Numbered from the stretch's first letter, positions 1 through 13,119 are shown. The stretch: 64,000 nt of DNA from Canna indica (GCA_034359265.1 CP136896.1:7905501-7969500); one strand, 5' to 3'. Numbers and translations are program-made. The notes: generated by a model not told the origin, from the letters alone.

Positions 1-514
1 TGGATTTAGGCATTCTTTTCTCCAATTCTTGATTCATGTCGATGTTTTTATGTTTTGGGGTTTTCGTCGATTTTTTATGCATTTTCTCGTATCGGATCGA
101 AGTCGAAGCGATCATTTCTTAATTGAAAACATGTTATTTATCTCTTTTGAAATAAAATAATAATTTTCTCTTTCCTTTTTCTTTTTTCTTTCCTATACCC
201 TTCCTGTTCACTGTGTCGGCAAGCGCTGGCCGCGCCAGGAGGCGGCGCCCGGTGAGACACCGCGGCGGCGGCGGCGGCTGTGGGTGCTGGCGAGGAGCCG
301 AGGAGGCAGCGACGCCCGGCGTGGCGTCGTTGCCACGCGCGAGCAGCCGCGTGGTGGCAGAGGGGAGTCGGCAGGGGCCGGCGTCGGCGCCAGCATCTCT
401 GGCGGCCCGGCGGCGGCCTGGGAAGGGGCGGCGGCGGCGAGTGAAGGGAGAAGAAGAGGAAGAGATTAGGTGAGGAGATGAAATGGAGGGTTGGGATTAT
501 TTTGGGTGAGATGA

Positions 515-985
515 AGGGTTGGATTGAATTGGTCAAGGTGAAGGGCTGGGATTAGATCTTGTGTAGATGTAAGGCTTAGATTGCGTCATTTAGATGGAGG
601 GATGAGATTGCATCAAGATAGATGTAAGGCTGTGGATGCATCTGGTTAGATGTAAGGCTGAGATTTCATCTGGTTAAATGGAAGGCTGAGATTGCATCAG
701 GTTAGAGGGAGGGCTGTGATTGCATCTGGTTAGCTGAAGGCTGTGATTGCATCATGTAGATGGATGACTGTGATTGCATCTGGTTAGATGGAGGGCTGTG
801 ATTGCATCTGATTAGATGTAAGGCTATGATTTCATTATGTAGATGAAGGGCGAAAATTGCATCTGGTTAGATATAAGACTGAGATTGCATCATGTTAAAT
901 AGAGGGTTGTGATTGCATTAGATTAGGTAGAAGGCTGTGATGCGATCCTGTTTAAGATGAAGGGCTGAGATTTCATTGTTGATTT
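515..985. repeat. Minisatellite, about 28-bp unit
   Basis: A run of about 16 diverged units with the core GATGNAAGGCTGNGATTGCATC plus a TGGTTA/ATGTA-type tail. Unit length wavers between about 26 and 30 bp. It reads across the strand without an open frame and lies inside LTR-derived sequence. Confidence 0.85.
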
Positions 986-1055
986 ATTGATTGTAACACC
1001 GTTATATTCATTCATAATAATGATTTATTAAATAAATTAAGGTAGTTATTTCATT

Positions 1056-1478
1056 ATTCTAAATAATTATTTGGAGGCCTTAAAGTTAGCGAAACTATTC
1101 AAGTTATATATGAATTTTCACCTAACCAACGTTCTGGATTCATTGGTGAGGTCTATTTCATAATTAGACTTTCAGATTTTGAAAACAGTAGGCAGATGTC
1201 GCCTCGTTTTGTGTGCCAAGCTGAAAAATCATATTTTATATATTTTTATGATTCAATCTGAGATGATTCATAAATATAGTAGTTAATGAGGTTAACTTTA
1301 TCCTAGATCAGTGATTTCTATGACGAGTTATTTTATCATGTTTCAGTTCATTGATTTATAGTTGGAGTTTTTTTTTTCACTACTTCATGATACACGTGCA
1401 TCTTTCCTTACAGTGCTATAATGCTATTTTATGGTTGTGTGTTTGTGCTGAGCATTCATGATTTATGAGCACTATTTC

Positions 1479-1518
<40 letters not shown>

Positions 1519-2328
1519 ATTGTGATGTATGACAGGAGGAGGTGGAGGATGAGGTATGCACTTGACATACCTTTTTATTACTTGTTGATAGCACATCTTA
1601 TTTATACTTATATACTTGCGTGTGTGGTATTGTGATGTACTTGTTGCATTTCCCGGAAGTCTCATTTGTGAGGGGAGGGTATGCCCCAAAGAGACAACAT
1701 TGGCCTTATTCCAGAAGTCCGACTGGTAAGGGGAGATCATACCCCGAAGAGACAGTCTGGAGACCTGAGCAGGTGAGGGAAACGTATGCCTCAACAGGCT
1801 AGCTCGGAAAGAGCCAGTGTCGGTGAGAGGAGGGCATGCCCCAAAGAGACGGCACTGAGCTGGGTGGTAGTTCGGCGGCCACCCGTCTACCTACCATATG
1901 TGGCTATATTCTAAATAATTATTTGGAGGCCTTAAAGTTAGTGAAACTATTCAAGTTATATATGAATTTTCACCTAATCAATGTTCTGGATTCATTGGTG
2001 AGGTCTATTTCACAATCAGACTTTTGGATTTTGAAAACAGTAGGTGGATGTCGCCTCATTTTGTGTGCCAAGTTGAAAAATCATATTTTATATATTTTTA
2101 TGATTCGATCTGAGATGATTCATAAATATAGTAGTTAATGAGGTGAACTTTATCCTAGATCAGTGATTTCTATGACGAGTTATTTTATCATGTTTCAGTT
2201 CATTAATTTATAGTTGGAGTTTCTTTTTGCACTACTTCATGATACACGTGCATCTTTCCTTACAGTGCTATAATGCTATTTTATGGTTGTGTGTTTGTGC
2301 TGAGCATTCATGATTTATGAGCACTATT

Positions 2329-2366
<38 letters not shown>

Positions 2367-2757
2367 ATTGTGATGTATGGCAGGAGGAGGTGGAGGATGA
2401 GGTATGCACTTGACATACGTTTTTATTACTTGTTGATAGCACATTTTGTTTATACTTATATACTTGCGTGTGTGGTATTGTGATGTACTTGTTGCATTTC
2501 TCGGAAGTCTCGTTTGTGAGGGGAGGGTATGCCCCAAAGAGACAACATTGGCCTTATTTCGGAAGTCCGACTGGTAAGGGGAGATCATACCCCGAAGAGA
2601 CAGTCCGGAGACCTGAGCAGGTGAGGGAAACGTATGCCCCAACAGGCTAGCTCGGAAAGAGCCAGTGCCGGTGAGGGGAGGGCATGCCCCAAAGAGACGG
2701 CACTGATTTGGGTGGTAGTTCGGCGGCCACCCGTCTACCTAACATATGTGGCTATGT
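1056..2757. repeat. Large tandem duplication, 852-bp unit, two copies
   Basis: Copy 1 is 1056-1907 and copy 2 is 1908-about 2757. They start with the same ATTCTAAATAATTATTTGGA and stay nearly identical with scattered substitutions. Each copy holds a TA/TG microsatellite (about 1481-1518 and 2333-2367) followed by a block of GGGGAGGGTATGCCCCAAAG-type subrepeats. The unit belongs to the surrounding LTR family. Confidence 0.9.
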
Positions 2758-3619
2758 GGGACCGACGGGTCCGGAGAGCATGCATATGATTGGGGTGCTG
2801 CATTGCATGCATATGATTGAGGTGTTGTATTCATCCTATTTACTTGTTGTCGATATGTTTATACTTATTGATGGATGCTTATACTTTTTGCTGTGAATGC
2901 GAGTAGAGTGGTGGAGGTGTTATTGATGCTTGTCTGTCATTTAAAAAAAAAGATCTTTTATACTTGTTGATGGATGTTGATTTCATGCATAGAGCTATGG
3001 ATATATTATTGCTGATTTTTCTGACGTTGATTTATATCGGCTATTTATGTTTTTATGCATGATGATTGATTTGGTGAATTTAGGACTGATCTACTCACTA
3101 AGTCCTAGTTGGACTTACCCCTCATTACTATTGTTTTGCAGCACCTGAGTTAGATCAGAAAGGAATCGATGTGCAGTAACGTGGCTGGTGGTGGTAGGGC
3201 AGCGGGTCTCGTGACATGTCGTGATCGAGGAGGATACCTGAGTTATTTTAGTGTCTCTTTGAGTTGTTGAGTCATGTTGACTCAGGTCGTGATTTCCGCA
3301 TTTATTTTTATTTGGGGGGTCTTATTTATTTATTTGAACTCCTTTTAAATAAACTTGTCCAGTGAGTTCATATTGGATTTAGGGATTATGATTACCTATT
3401 GATCCTAGGTGGTTGTGCAATAGTTTATGTCTTATAAGTGAGGTTTAGCAATTAATTTGTTTTAGAGTATTATTAAATGGTTGATGTTGCAAAGGGTTGC
3501 TGGCAGATTTTAATTGAAGAAATATAAGAATCAAATGAAGCAGATTTGATCATCTGTGTCGACAATTGATTGTTAATACTAATTGTTAGGCTAAGGGCTT
3601 AATTGATTTGATTCTTATT

Positions 3620-4342
3620 TTAGCATTGAGCTATTGTTGTTAGATTCAATTGTGGATTTTAATTTAATCCCAGAAAAATTAGGTGTGGTTGGGAGGTTGA
3701 GCATGATATGAGAGAGAAGTATAGTACCCATATCTTTTTGATGTCGAGCTGAACTTCTTTCTTTCATCTCAAAATTCGAGGATGAATTTTCTTTAAAGAG
3801 AAAAGGAATTGTAATACCCAAAATCTTAATAGTAATATTTTATTCTTGAGTGGGGGATTGTGGACCCTAATTAACGCGGATTGGCAGGAAGCTTTGGGAT
3901 TAGACCCGAGCAAGCATTTAATGTAGAAAAATTAAGGAAAAATTTATTTGTCTTATCTCTGTGATTTAGCATGCTAGGGTGATAGAGGGTCTCGAGGCGA
4001 ATTTGGCGGTGCAATCAGATCTCGAATCAGAGTTAGATCAGATGAGTTATGGGTTGTTTAAGTCAGATAACTTACGTATGGATATTTTGATCATTTGGAC
4101 CCAATCGGTGTCTATAAATTAGACCCTAGGGTGTGCAGCTAGGGGTTTTGAGCCGCACGCCAGCTGAGGCAAAGAAGAAGAGAGGGAGGGCACCGTCGAG
4201 GAGAAGGAGCCGCCAGAGCCGGATTTTCGCGAGTTCGTCGGTGTCAATCGGGGGAAGATCTTGCGCGTCTTTTTCTTCCATAAATTTCTTCCAATGAAAT
4301 TAATGTTGTAGTTAAATATAATGAACCGTGTATGTTTCTAGA
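3620..4342 (+). mobile_element. Tekay-type gypsy 3' end: internal tail, polypurine tract and LTR start
   Basis: At 3765-3809 the sequence reads like the classic end of Tekay/Del chromoviruses: AAAATTCGAGGATGAATTTT, a purine run (AAAGAGAAAAGGAAT), then TGTAATACCC, the typical LTR start of the lineage, at about 3809. Downstream to 4342 is LTR sequence. It shares GTGATTTAGCATGCTA with the reverse complement of the LTR part at 19813-20692. No pol domain survives in the window for this copy, so it is a deletion derivative. Confidence 0.65.
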
Positions 4343-4490
4343 TAGGGGTGGCAATTTTATCGACATCCACCAACTAAAAATCGGATCAGCACTATATCTA
4401 AGCCATATTTGCAAATAAAAATAGATATGGATGCGAATATGAATTAAAAAAATTTCTATCCGTGCGGATGCGGTACGAATACAATCGCAC
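4343..4490. mobile_element. hAT-type MITE, 5' fragment (third copy of the 16.6-kb family)
   Basis: Starts TAGGGGTGGCAATTTTATC like the complete copies at 16591 and 60263, continues with their diagnostic GGATATGG/GCGGATGCGGTA motifs, then stops near 4490 without the closing terminal repeat. Confidence 0.75.
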
Positions 4491-4950
4491 TTTGGGCCCG
4501 GTCGGATTAGGCTTAGAAGCGCTCACACTCATGAGCCAGACTCAAGTCAAATCAAATACTACTTGGCCCAAGGGCTCCACCCGGCCATACAAGGATACTT
4601 ACGTCCTCATTAATTACAAGGGATTCATCAATTATAAACATGACATCTCCAGGATTAGCCTCAACTCATTCTGAGCACATCTATACGAGATTTAGGGAGG
4701 CATTATCGCTAGACATCCCTCATCATGCACTATATGCAGACACGGCGAGCAACAGGTAAAAAGAAACCTTCTGATTTTAATTCTTGATACCCACTTCTGG
4801 AATTTATTTTTACTTGAGCGACGGAGTGTCTTTGCAGGTCCCTCGCCGGAGTCGCACCAGACCAGGAGATGCGCAGGACCGAATCTCCCTGACTTTAGTT
4901 AAGAACATTTGGGGCTCATCGTGGGGCTGAATAAATCTTACATGCCCCAC
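4491..4950 (+). other. Leader or 5' LTR remnant of the Tat-type gypsy element
   Basis: No coding potential beyond a short open frame. It lies immediately upstream of the recognisable gag and is probably the element's 5' LTR end or leader, but no LTR boundary or primer-binding site could be placed with confidence. Confidence 0.35.
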
Positions 4951-6270
4951 CATGGTTGGTACATGGAGTCAGGCGAACGCTGCCACACATAGGCAACATC
5001 CTAGCAGCAGCATTCCCCCGCTACTTGGAGATGCTAACAGGGCGAGGAGTGACGCTCCGGTATCCACCAACCTTACACTAGAAGAACTGTATTGCGTGAT
5101 CGCTAACGTCTAGGCGCACAACCAAAGAGTAACATCCCAGATCGCGGCTTTAAAGTAATTAGGGGAATGACACCCGACCGAGTGCGATCATTGCTACTCA
5201 GAGCACAATGAAGACAACCACCTGGACAGATTCAGAAGGCCGACCTCTGCCTTTCAGGATGAGGTCTCCCACACACACCATCAGAGAGAAGAGGAGAACG
5301 TCAGGGTTACAGAGTCCGTTCCTCCTCCCACTATCAATTCAAGATATTTCGTCGAGCACATTATGGTAGTCCATCTCCATGACAACTTCAAGCTACCAAC
5401 CGCGCTCCAGCCGTACAACGACATGGGCGATCCGACCACTTACTTGACGATGTTCAAGTCGATGATGCTCCTCAACAACATAATCGACTCTATCCTCTGT
5501 CGAGCCTTTTCAACCTTCCTAGAGAAAGTCGCGCCGCTTTAGTTCTTCGCCCTACCACTTGGATCTATACATACCTTCCAAGAGCTCTCCCTAGCCTTCA
5601 CCAACCAGATCTCCTCGTCATGGATCTACTACAAAACCGAGGACACCCTTCACTACATCAAGCAGGGGCAACCTGAGTCGCTGAGAGATTACCTGAAGAG
5701 GTTCGACGCAGTGGCCATGGATATCCCGAACCTCAACCCGCACGTCGAGCTATATTCCATCAAGCATGGTCTGAAGCCCGGGCAATTTGCTAACAAGATT
5801 GCCCTAGATAAACCGAGAAATATGGTCGAGTTCGGAGAAAATGTTGTATGCCACATGGAGATGAAAGAACTCCGAGAGGCCAGAAATGTCGATAGGCAGA
5901 CCACCAAGGATGACACCGAGGACAAGAAGTCCAAAAAGCATGACAAAAGGGGTGAAGACCGAGATTGTCGCGAACATGATCGTGACCGAAGAGGAAGGTT
6001 GCTTCCCGACCTATTGGCGAATACACCCCATTGAATACCAAGATGAAGACCATCCTTCAATAAATTCGTCAGTTACAGTTGCTCAAGCTTTCCAACAACA
6101 CGAGAAGGTTGAAACCCCCGCATAACGTCGATAAGAGCAAGAAATGCAAGTTCCATTGCACCTATGGACATACCACTAAAGAGTGTGTAATGCTTAGAGA
6201 TCAAATCGAGCGCCTAATCAGAGAAGGCTGCCTCGATCGCTACGTCAGCAGAAGACGAAGCCGCAACTGA
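4951..6270 (+). pseudogene. Ty3-gypsy (Tat/Retand lineage) gag, decayed
   Basis: Conceptual translation, crossing stops and frameshifts, gives a Retrotrans_gag domain. About 5390-5700 reads KLPTALQPYNDMGDPTTYLT, with QGQPESLRDYLKRF further on, followed by a basic charged tail. At about 6140-6260 there is a zinc-knuckle-like CKFHCTYGHTTKEC followed by LRDQIERLIREG, which is the Tat-lineage arrangement. At least one stop (near 5540) and frame changes near 6030-6080 break the frame. Gag would package element RNA. It is the first part of an element that continues to 22240 through two nested insertions. Confidence 0.8.
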
Positions 6271-6559
6271 GATCGATAGGACTATAGCTCCCAACGCCGA
6301 AGTCCGAGAAGGACGCCGCCGCTAAGGAGTGTGGCATGTAACCATGACGACCACTGAACCGATCGGACGAGCACTGTATAATTTAATTTGTGTGATCATC
6401 GATCACATAGCGAGAGGACTCGCCGGAGGAGGCGAGATGAGTTCGGCCAGAAAGAAGTTGCTCTGAGCCATCATGGTAGTCGACGACACGACCCACCTGT
6501 AGAGGACACACACATGAACCCCAATAATGTCATTCTATGAATCTAATTTCTAAGGGATT

Positions 6560-7147
6560 GATAAAAATTTACATGACTATGTTGACATTTCTATGATTGC
6601 TGGCGATTTCCTTGTCATGAAAGTCATGGTAGAACATGGAACCTCAGTCGACATCTTGTTCTACTCAACGTTTAGGAAGATGCACATTGATGAAACTTCA
6701 CTCCACCCTTACCATAGAGATCTTATCGGCTATGTTGACCATCACTAAATAGCTTGGGAGCTGTTGTATCGACTCTCCACCTAGCAATCAAATTTCTCGT
6801 CTTAAACACACAAGTGGGAGTAGTCCACGCGGACTAGAAGGAAGTTTGCTTATGCTACAATGATGGTCTAAAGTGGAGACTAGTCGAGTCGAAAGAAACG
6901 TCAGGCACCTCATCCTAGCCAACACTCTTAGTTCTTCACACATAATCCAATCCAGAATTTCTAAACTGGACCCTAAACAAAATGTCCAAGGGTGACCCCA
7001 GCCTACCGACTATTTGAAACATGTACAAGTTGGGACCTCCCCCGAACAGGTGACTTATGTGGGAGCTCAGAGATCAACTCGACACTCTTCTCAGGGACAA
7101 CGCTGACCTCTTCGCATGGACGCCAGTCGATATGCCAAGAATAAACC
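6560..7147 (+). pseudogene. Tat-type gypsy protease region, decayed
   Basis: About 6590-6720 translates to a retropepsin-like stretch with VEHGTSVDILFYSTFRKMHI. Family members have an Asp followed by N/T-G-S-S at the active site; here the expected Asp is Glu and the next residue is His, so it is catalytically suspect. In-frame stops follow. The segment ends with FAWTPVDMPRIN, the conserved lead-in to the reverse transcriptase, exactly where the solo LTR interrupts it. Confidence 0.7.
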
Positions 7148-8517
7148 TGTTAGCTTTAGGTTTTCAACCTTAGTCTTGATCTCGATTTTGATGATAACAA
7201 ATATGGGACTAATGTTTTCATTGAGAATATTTTTCAGGTTCCATATCAATTAGCGTTCGATGTCCTTGATTGGATAAATTAGAAGAAATCGGAAAATCAA
7301 AAGGACATTGATCGTCGCGCTCGGGTTCGTCGCGAAAATCTCTCAAAGATCGACGTGTGCGACAAAGACGTATTGGATGAGCTCAAGGATCACATGAAAG
7401 CTCTCCAAGTTGATGTGCGTTGAAAGCTGGAACCCGAAAATGAAGCGCGGAAGAAAAAGGCTGAAGAAATCAATCTCAGCCTAGGTTCGATCAATCAGGT
7501 GGTCGACCGACTGTAGGTAAAAAGGGGCAGTAGACATTCGGTTGACTCGTCGGTCGACCGAAACTTAGGGAAGAAAATGCAACAGCTACATTGGTCGACC
7601 AGACGATCGACTGATTGAAGCCCAAATTGGGCAGTAGCTCGGGCGGTCGACCCGTCGGTCGACCGACCATTCGACCGACGGTCTATAATTAATAGTTTTC
7701 TATCCGTTGAGCAGCCATTTCTTCACGAGGGTATAAATACACTCACATATACTTCATTTAATCTTCTTGCCTGATCACACAGAGTTTATTGAGCCATTAA
7801 AAGGAAGATTTGAGCCTTCCAAAGAGTAATTGAAGTGCGCTCTGCTATTTCCGCGAGCACCTTCTAAAGCGTTAGCTGCTGCCTCAACTTGGAAACTGAC
7901 TCGAGCTCATCCCCTCGGTGAGTTGGAGGTTCCAAGGCTGTGAAAGGAGCTTGCAAAGATTGGTTTTATTATTTAGCTCTTTTGATTGTATTTTATTTGT
8001 TATTTTAACTGTTTATTTAATTTGAGTTTGTAAGACCGGGTGTTAGGTCTTGAATTGGGTGAAGTGTTATCCTTGGTGTAGAAGGAGTAAAGCCACTTGT
8101 GTAAATGGAGTATTACTAGGATTAGTTCTAGTTGTCCCTTAGGTTGAGGTGGGAAAGTGCTCTCGGTAGGAAGGCGAGATACTTCCGGGTGTTGAAGTGC
8201 CTTCGGTTGGAGAGCGGAGACTTTCCGATGAAAAGTCCTCGTTGTAAGGAAAACTCGATATAATCTAGTAAAACCTAGTTTGGAAATTCTAAGCGGGGTG
8301 CTTAGGTAGTGGAGTAGGCGTTGGGGCCGAACCACTATAAATATCTTGTGTTTGCATTGTTTTTATTGCCTTATTATTTATCGCTTCCGCATATAATCAT
8401 CGAATTACAAATTGCCTAAACCAATCTAAGTAAATGATTAAAAGTGGATTTAAGCTAATTGTATTAGTAAACATACTATTCACCCCCCCCCCCTCTAGTG
8501 TCGCCATTTTGCCAACA
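7148..8517 (+). mobile_element. Solo LTR of the copia-type family
   Basis: Starts TGTTAGCTTTAGGTTTTCAA and ends TTTTGCCAACA, matching in order the LTRs at 11378-13105 and 18315-19807 (TCTCGATTTTGATGATAACA near the start, CTCTAGTGTCGCCATTTT at the end). It is 1370 bp with no internal domain. The flanks are AAACC (7143-7147) and AAACT (8518-8522), a likely 5-bp target duplication with one mismatch. Removing it rejoins the pol frame ...MPRIN with VIRHKLAIDPQ. A satellite-like cluster of GTCGACCGA motifs lies at 7500-7690. Confidence 0.9.
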
Positions 8518-10061
8518 AAACTCTCGAGTCATTCGTCATAAGCTCGCCATCGACCCTCAGGTTAAGCTCGTGGCACAGAAGAAAATAAAGCTTGGGGCCG
8601 AGCGCCAGCAAGCATCTCTCGAAGAGACCGACAAACTTTATCAGAGAAATTATATTTACCACATAGCTTACAAATGTCGTGATGGTCAAGAAGCACTCAG
8701 GAAAACGACGGATCTGTGACAATTTCACTGACCTCAACAAGGCTTGCCCAAAAGACTCCTGCCTGTTGTCGAGCATAGAAAAACTTGTCGACGACTCCTC
8801 GGGTTACTAGTAATTGAACTTCATGGACGCCTAGTCAAGCTACAACCAAATCTGAATACATCCGGCAGATGAGGAAAAGACAGCTTTCATTACCGAGCAT
8901 GCCAAATTCTGTTGCAATGTGATGCTCTTCGGGCTCAAAAATGTAGGAGCTACATACAAGTGGCTAATGAACAATGTCTTTGAATAGAAAATCGGCTGAA
9001 ATATGGAAGTGTACGTGAACGACATGATCGCCAAAACACCGACCACTGGGGACCACTGCAGCGATCTCATCGAGATCTTCAACCAACTCAGACATTACAA
9101 CATGAAATTGAACTCAGAGAAGTGCACTTTCGGAGTCCACAGTGGCAAATTACATGGTTTCATGTTTTACGAACTGGGGAATCAAAGCAAATCTCGAAAA
9201 GCATCAGGCTATCCAAGAGATGTGTAACCGCATGCAACATAAAGGAGGTACAACAACTCACGGGAAGAATGATCGCCCTGTCAAGATTCCTCTCTAGGGT
9301 GACTAACATGGCCGCACCCTTCTTCAAATTAAATCCTTAGAAAGAAACAAGACTTTCGGTGGGACGAGAAGTCCAAACAAGCATTCAAGGAGCTCAAGAG
9401 TTTCCTTGCCAACCCGCCAGTTCTGGATAAGCCACAATCAGGAGAGACACTCTTCCTCTACCTCACAGTCACAGAAAAATGCCCCCAGCTCGGCGCTAGT
9501 CCGAGAACAGTGAAAGGATAAAAAAATGATCTACTTCGTCAGCAAGGTCCTCTAAGGACCTAAAACCAGATAGTATAGGCTAGAAATGCTCGCCTTCACC
9601 CTGGTCATCTCGGCCAAAAGATTAAGGTCGTACTTTGGGAGTCATCATATCGTGGTGCACATAGAAAAACCGATCAGGCAAGTCTGGGCCAAGCCCGAGC
9701 TTGCCGGACAGATGATATCTTAGTTAGTAGAGCTCTCCGAGTTGAGCATCAAATACCAACCTAGAGGCCCCATCAAAGCCCAAGCATTGGCGTACTTCGT
9801 TGATGAATTCACAGACCACGAAGGCACCCCCAACCAGGTCAAAACATGGTTGTTGTTCGTGGACGACACCTCCAATAAAAATGGAAGCAAGGCTGTCATC
9901 ATCTTGGAGAATAACCAAGGAATTGCCTTAGAGTGGTCTATGCAGTTCCAATTCAAAGCCATTAACAACCAAGTGGAATAAGAAGCCCTGATTGTCGGGC
10001 TAAAGCTCGCCCAAGACATGAAAGCCCTGAGAGTGATTGTGATAAGTGACTCATAACTTAT
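8518..10061 (+). pseudogene. Tat-type gypsy reverse transcriptase and RNase H, decayed
   Basis: Downstream of the solo LTR the pol frame resumes with HKLAIDPQVKLVAQKKIKLG. RT blocks follow in several frames, e.g. MEVYVNDMIAKT at 9003 (the YVDDM active-site block, with N for the first D). The RNase H region contains the helical stretch up to VIVISDS at about 10050. Many stops and frameshifts are present. The RNase H frame is cut at 10061 by the 10.6-kb insertion and resumes at 20693. Confidence 0.8.
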
Positions 10062-11377
10062 TGTCACACCCCAAATCCGGTATGATTGGTCAGGATACGC
10101 TACGTACCCCGAAGCCTAAACCCAAAACAAACCAGACATAACAGTAATGGACCTGAACATTTTTATAACATTTCAAGACTTAAAAGAAAGACGTTAAAGT
10201 TCAAAAGAAACCAAACCTCCAATTCAATAAAATGCTAAAGATTCAATTTATTTCTAAACTTTAAGTTTCTAAACAAAAACTCCTCAAACTAAGAAAAATG
10301 CGAAAACGAATAAACCGAGTCTACATGACTCATACGACTCAATAAAAGACGACTGGACTCGACTCGATATCCCCCTCGACCATGACATCTCAGAAGACCC
10401 GCTGCCCTGTCGCCACTAGCCGCGCTATTGCACCCTGGTACCTCTCTGATCTCGCTCAAGTGCTGAAAAATAACAACAATAAGGGATAAGTCCAACTAGG
10501 ACTTAGTGAGTAGATCAGTCCTCAATCATCCACATCATAATCATGCAAAACAAAACAACATAAAACACGCATTTGAATATAGCAGAATCATGAGAATAAA
10601 TATTATATGTCTACTGCCATCATGTGCATGATAAGCAACCACCAACAGATAAATATATATAACCACATGAATAAAGCAATGTCTCAATCACATGAATGCA
10701 CCCCCTCCAGACCCGTCGGTCCCATAACCACATAGGGTAGGTAGACGGGTGGCTGTCGAACTACCACCCAGCTCAGTGCCGTCTCTTTAGGGCATGCTCT
10801 CCCCTCATCGACACTAGCTCTTCCGATCCGTCTCTTTGGGCCATATGTTCTCCTCACCGGTCGGGTCTCCGGACTATCGACTCTTTGGGGTATGATCTCC
10901 CCTCACAAGTCGGACTTCCGGAATAAGGCCAACGCTATCTCTTTGGGGTATACCATCCCCTCACCAGCAAGGACTTCCGGGAAATGCAACAAGCACATCA
11001 CACACGTAGATATATATATATATATAATGAAAGATGCACTACTCAACAGATAAATTAGAGATAGGTTAAGGACATACCTCAACCTCCATATATATATATA
11101 CACACACACCATAATGAAGCTCATAATTCGTAATTATTCAACATGAACAAGCAAGCCATAAGTAAAGGAAATATAGTGCATCCAACAGCGTAGGAACATG
11201 TCAATCCGGTTAAACACGTAAAATATGCATAACACCACAAGTATACAACATAAGCACGTAGGTAAGGAAAATAAAGAGCATAAGTGACCCTAGAACAAGG
11301 TAATACCACTTAGCGACCCTACGCAATTTAAACCCGCCTTAGTGACCCTAGTTGTGTACCTTAGGGCCGACCTACCT

Positions 11378-13105
11378 TGTTGGCTTTAGGTTTTCAATCT
11401 TGGTCTTAATCTCGATTTTGATGATAACAAATATGAAACTAATATTTCACTAAGAAATCTTCCAGGTTCCATATCAGTTAGCGTTCGATGTCCTCGATCG
11501 AACGTATCGGAAGAAATTGGAAAATCGGAAGAACATTGATAGTCGTGCTAAGGTTCGTCGCGAAAATATGGAACTAATGCACCAAAGACTCATTGGACGA
11601 GTCCAAAGATCAAATGAAAAGCTCTCTAAGTTGATGCTCGTTGAAACCCGGAACTCGAAAATGAAGCGCGCAAGAAAAAGGGCTGAAAAATCAATATCAG
11701 CCTATGTTTGATCGATCGGTCGGTCGATTGAAGAGTGTAAGAATAAAGGCAGTAGCCCTTTCGGTCGATTGAACAGTGCCAAAAAATGGCAGTGGCTACT
11801 TCGGTCAATCGGACGATCGACCAACAGAGGCCAAATTCTGGTAGAGGATGCGTTGATCGACCAGACTGTGTATCGCTAAAGTCTCGTTGAAAACCAGAAC
11901 CCGGAAATGAAGCGCGCAAGAAAAAGGGCTGAAAAATCAATATCAGCCTATGTTCGATCGATCGAAGAGTGTAAGAATAAAGGCAGTAGCCCTTTCGGTC
12001 GATCGAACAGTGCCAAAAAATGGCAGTGGCTACTTCGGTCGACCGGACGGTCGACCAACAGAGGCCAAATTCTGGTAGAGGATGCGTCGATCGATTGGAC
12101 TGCGTATCGCCAATGACGACGCAACCTGCGTCGGTCGACCGATGGGTCAATCGGATTACGAGAACGTAGTTTTGCATCTGGGCGATCGACCCGTCAGTCG
12201 ACTGCACAGAGAGAATAGGCAGCGGTCGCTCTACGCCGTCGATCGGTCGATCAATCGGCCAATCGACCGAGCGACTGTAACGACTAGATTTTAGCCCGTT
12301 GAGCTACCGTTCCTTTGAGAGGTTATATATATCATTCATATAACTCATTTAAGCCTCTCTCCCACTCTTACAGATTTCATTGAGCAATTAAAAGAGAGTT
12401 TTGAGCCTTCAAAAGATTAATTACTTGCGCTCGGTTCTTCCACTGACAACTTCTTCAAGCGCACACTCTGCTTCAACTCGGGAATTGATTCGAGCTCTAC
12501 GACTCAACAAGTTGGAGATTCCAAGGCTTGGAAAAGAGCATTTGATTTTGGTTTTATTCTAAGCTCTTTTCATTGTAATTTTAACTATTTATTTGAACTT
12601 GTTTTTGTTGGATTTGTGCGTGTGGAAGACCTAGGCTGTTAGGTCTTGTGTGTGGAAGTGGTTACCTTGGTGAAAAGGTGTAAAGCCACTTGTGTAAGTA
12701 TAACTTACTAGGATTAGTCGAGTTGTCCCTTAGGGTTGAGGTGGAAGAGTGCTCTTGATAAGAAGGCGGAGACTTCCAGGTGTGGAAGTGCCTTAGGTCA
12801 AGAGTGTGACTCTTCTAAGTCAAAGTGCTCATTGTAAGAGAAATAAGAATTAATCTAGTAAACCTAGTTTGGAAATCCTAAGTGGTGTGCTTAGGTAGTG
12901 GAGTAGGCATTGGGGCCGAACCACTATAAATTTGTGTGTTTGCATTGATACTTTATTTGTGCTTAATTGCTTTATCTTGCTTCCGTATTTAATCGCATAA
13001 TTGCAACTTGCCTAAACGATTTGGGAAACGAATAAAATTAGATTTAGGCTAATTAATTAGATAACATACTATTCACCCCCCTCTAGTGTTGCCATTTCGA
13101 CTACA
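11378..13105 (+). repeat. 5' LTR of the gag-only element (1728 bp)
   Basis: Starts TGTTGGCTTTAGGTTTTCAA and ends CATTTCGACTACA. It is 235 bp longer than the 3' LTR because a block of about 246 bp (around 11640 and again around 11886) is duplicated. The region 11700-12290 is crowded with GTCGATCGA/GTCGACCGA motifs. The sequence GTTATATATATCATTCATAT at about 12323 could serve as the promoter TATA region. Confidence 0.92.
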
Positions 13106-13107
13106 AT

Positions 13108-13119
13108 TGGTATCAGAGC
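13108..13119 (+). promoter_or_regulatory. Primer-binding site (initiator tRNA-Met)
   Basis: TGGTATCAGAGC lies 2 nt after the 5' LTR end. This is the usual plant tRNA-iMet complement used to prime minus-strand DNA synthesis. Confidence 0.95.

Larger units (their letters stand above)
1..3560 (+). repeat. Tekay-like LTR-derived sequence (degenerate)
   Basis: No host gene is visible. Several stretches match, in reverse complement, the solo LTR at 10062-11377/19813-20692: the block around 2690-2770 (CCCAAAGAGACGGCACTGA, then CGGCGGCCACCCGTCTACCT), the block around 3090-3150 (CACTAAGTCCTAGTTGGACTTA) and the block around 3195-3240. The interval therefore looks like LTR sequence of one gypsy family in forward orientation. 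It is inflated by a minisatellite (515-985) and a large tandem duplication (1056-2757). The GC-rich patch at 210-470 has short open frames that are compositional only. Confidence 0.6.

Noticed and set aside
138..536. GC-rich 132-aa frame near the window start
   Set aside because: Pro/Arg/Ala-rich low-complexity translation in both strands and several frames, inside LTR-derived sequence.
11626..12207. 193-aa minus-strand open frame in the 5' LTR
   Set aside because: It reflects the duplicated LTR block with GTCGATCG motifs. The translation is internally repeated and unlike any protein family.
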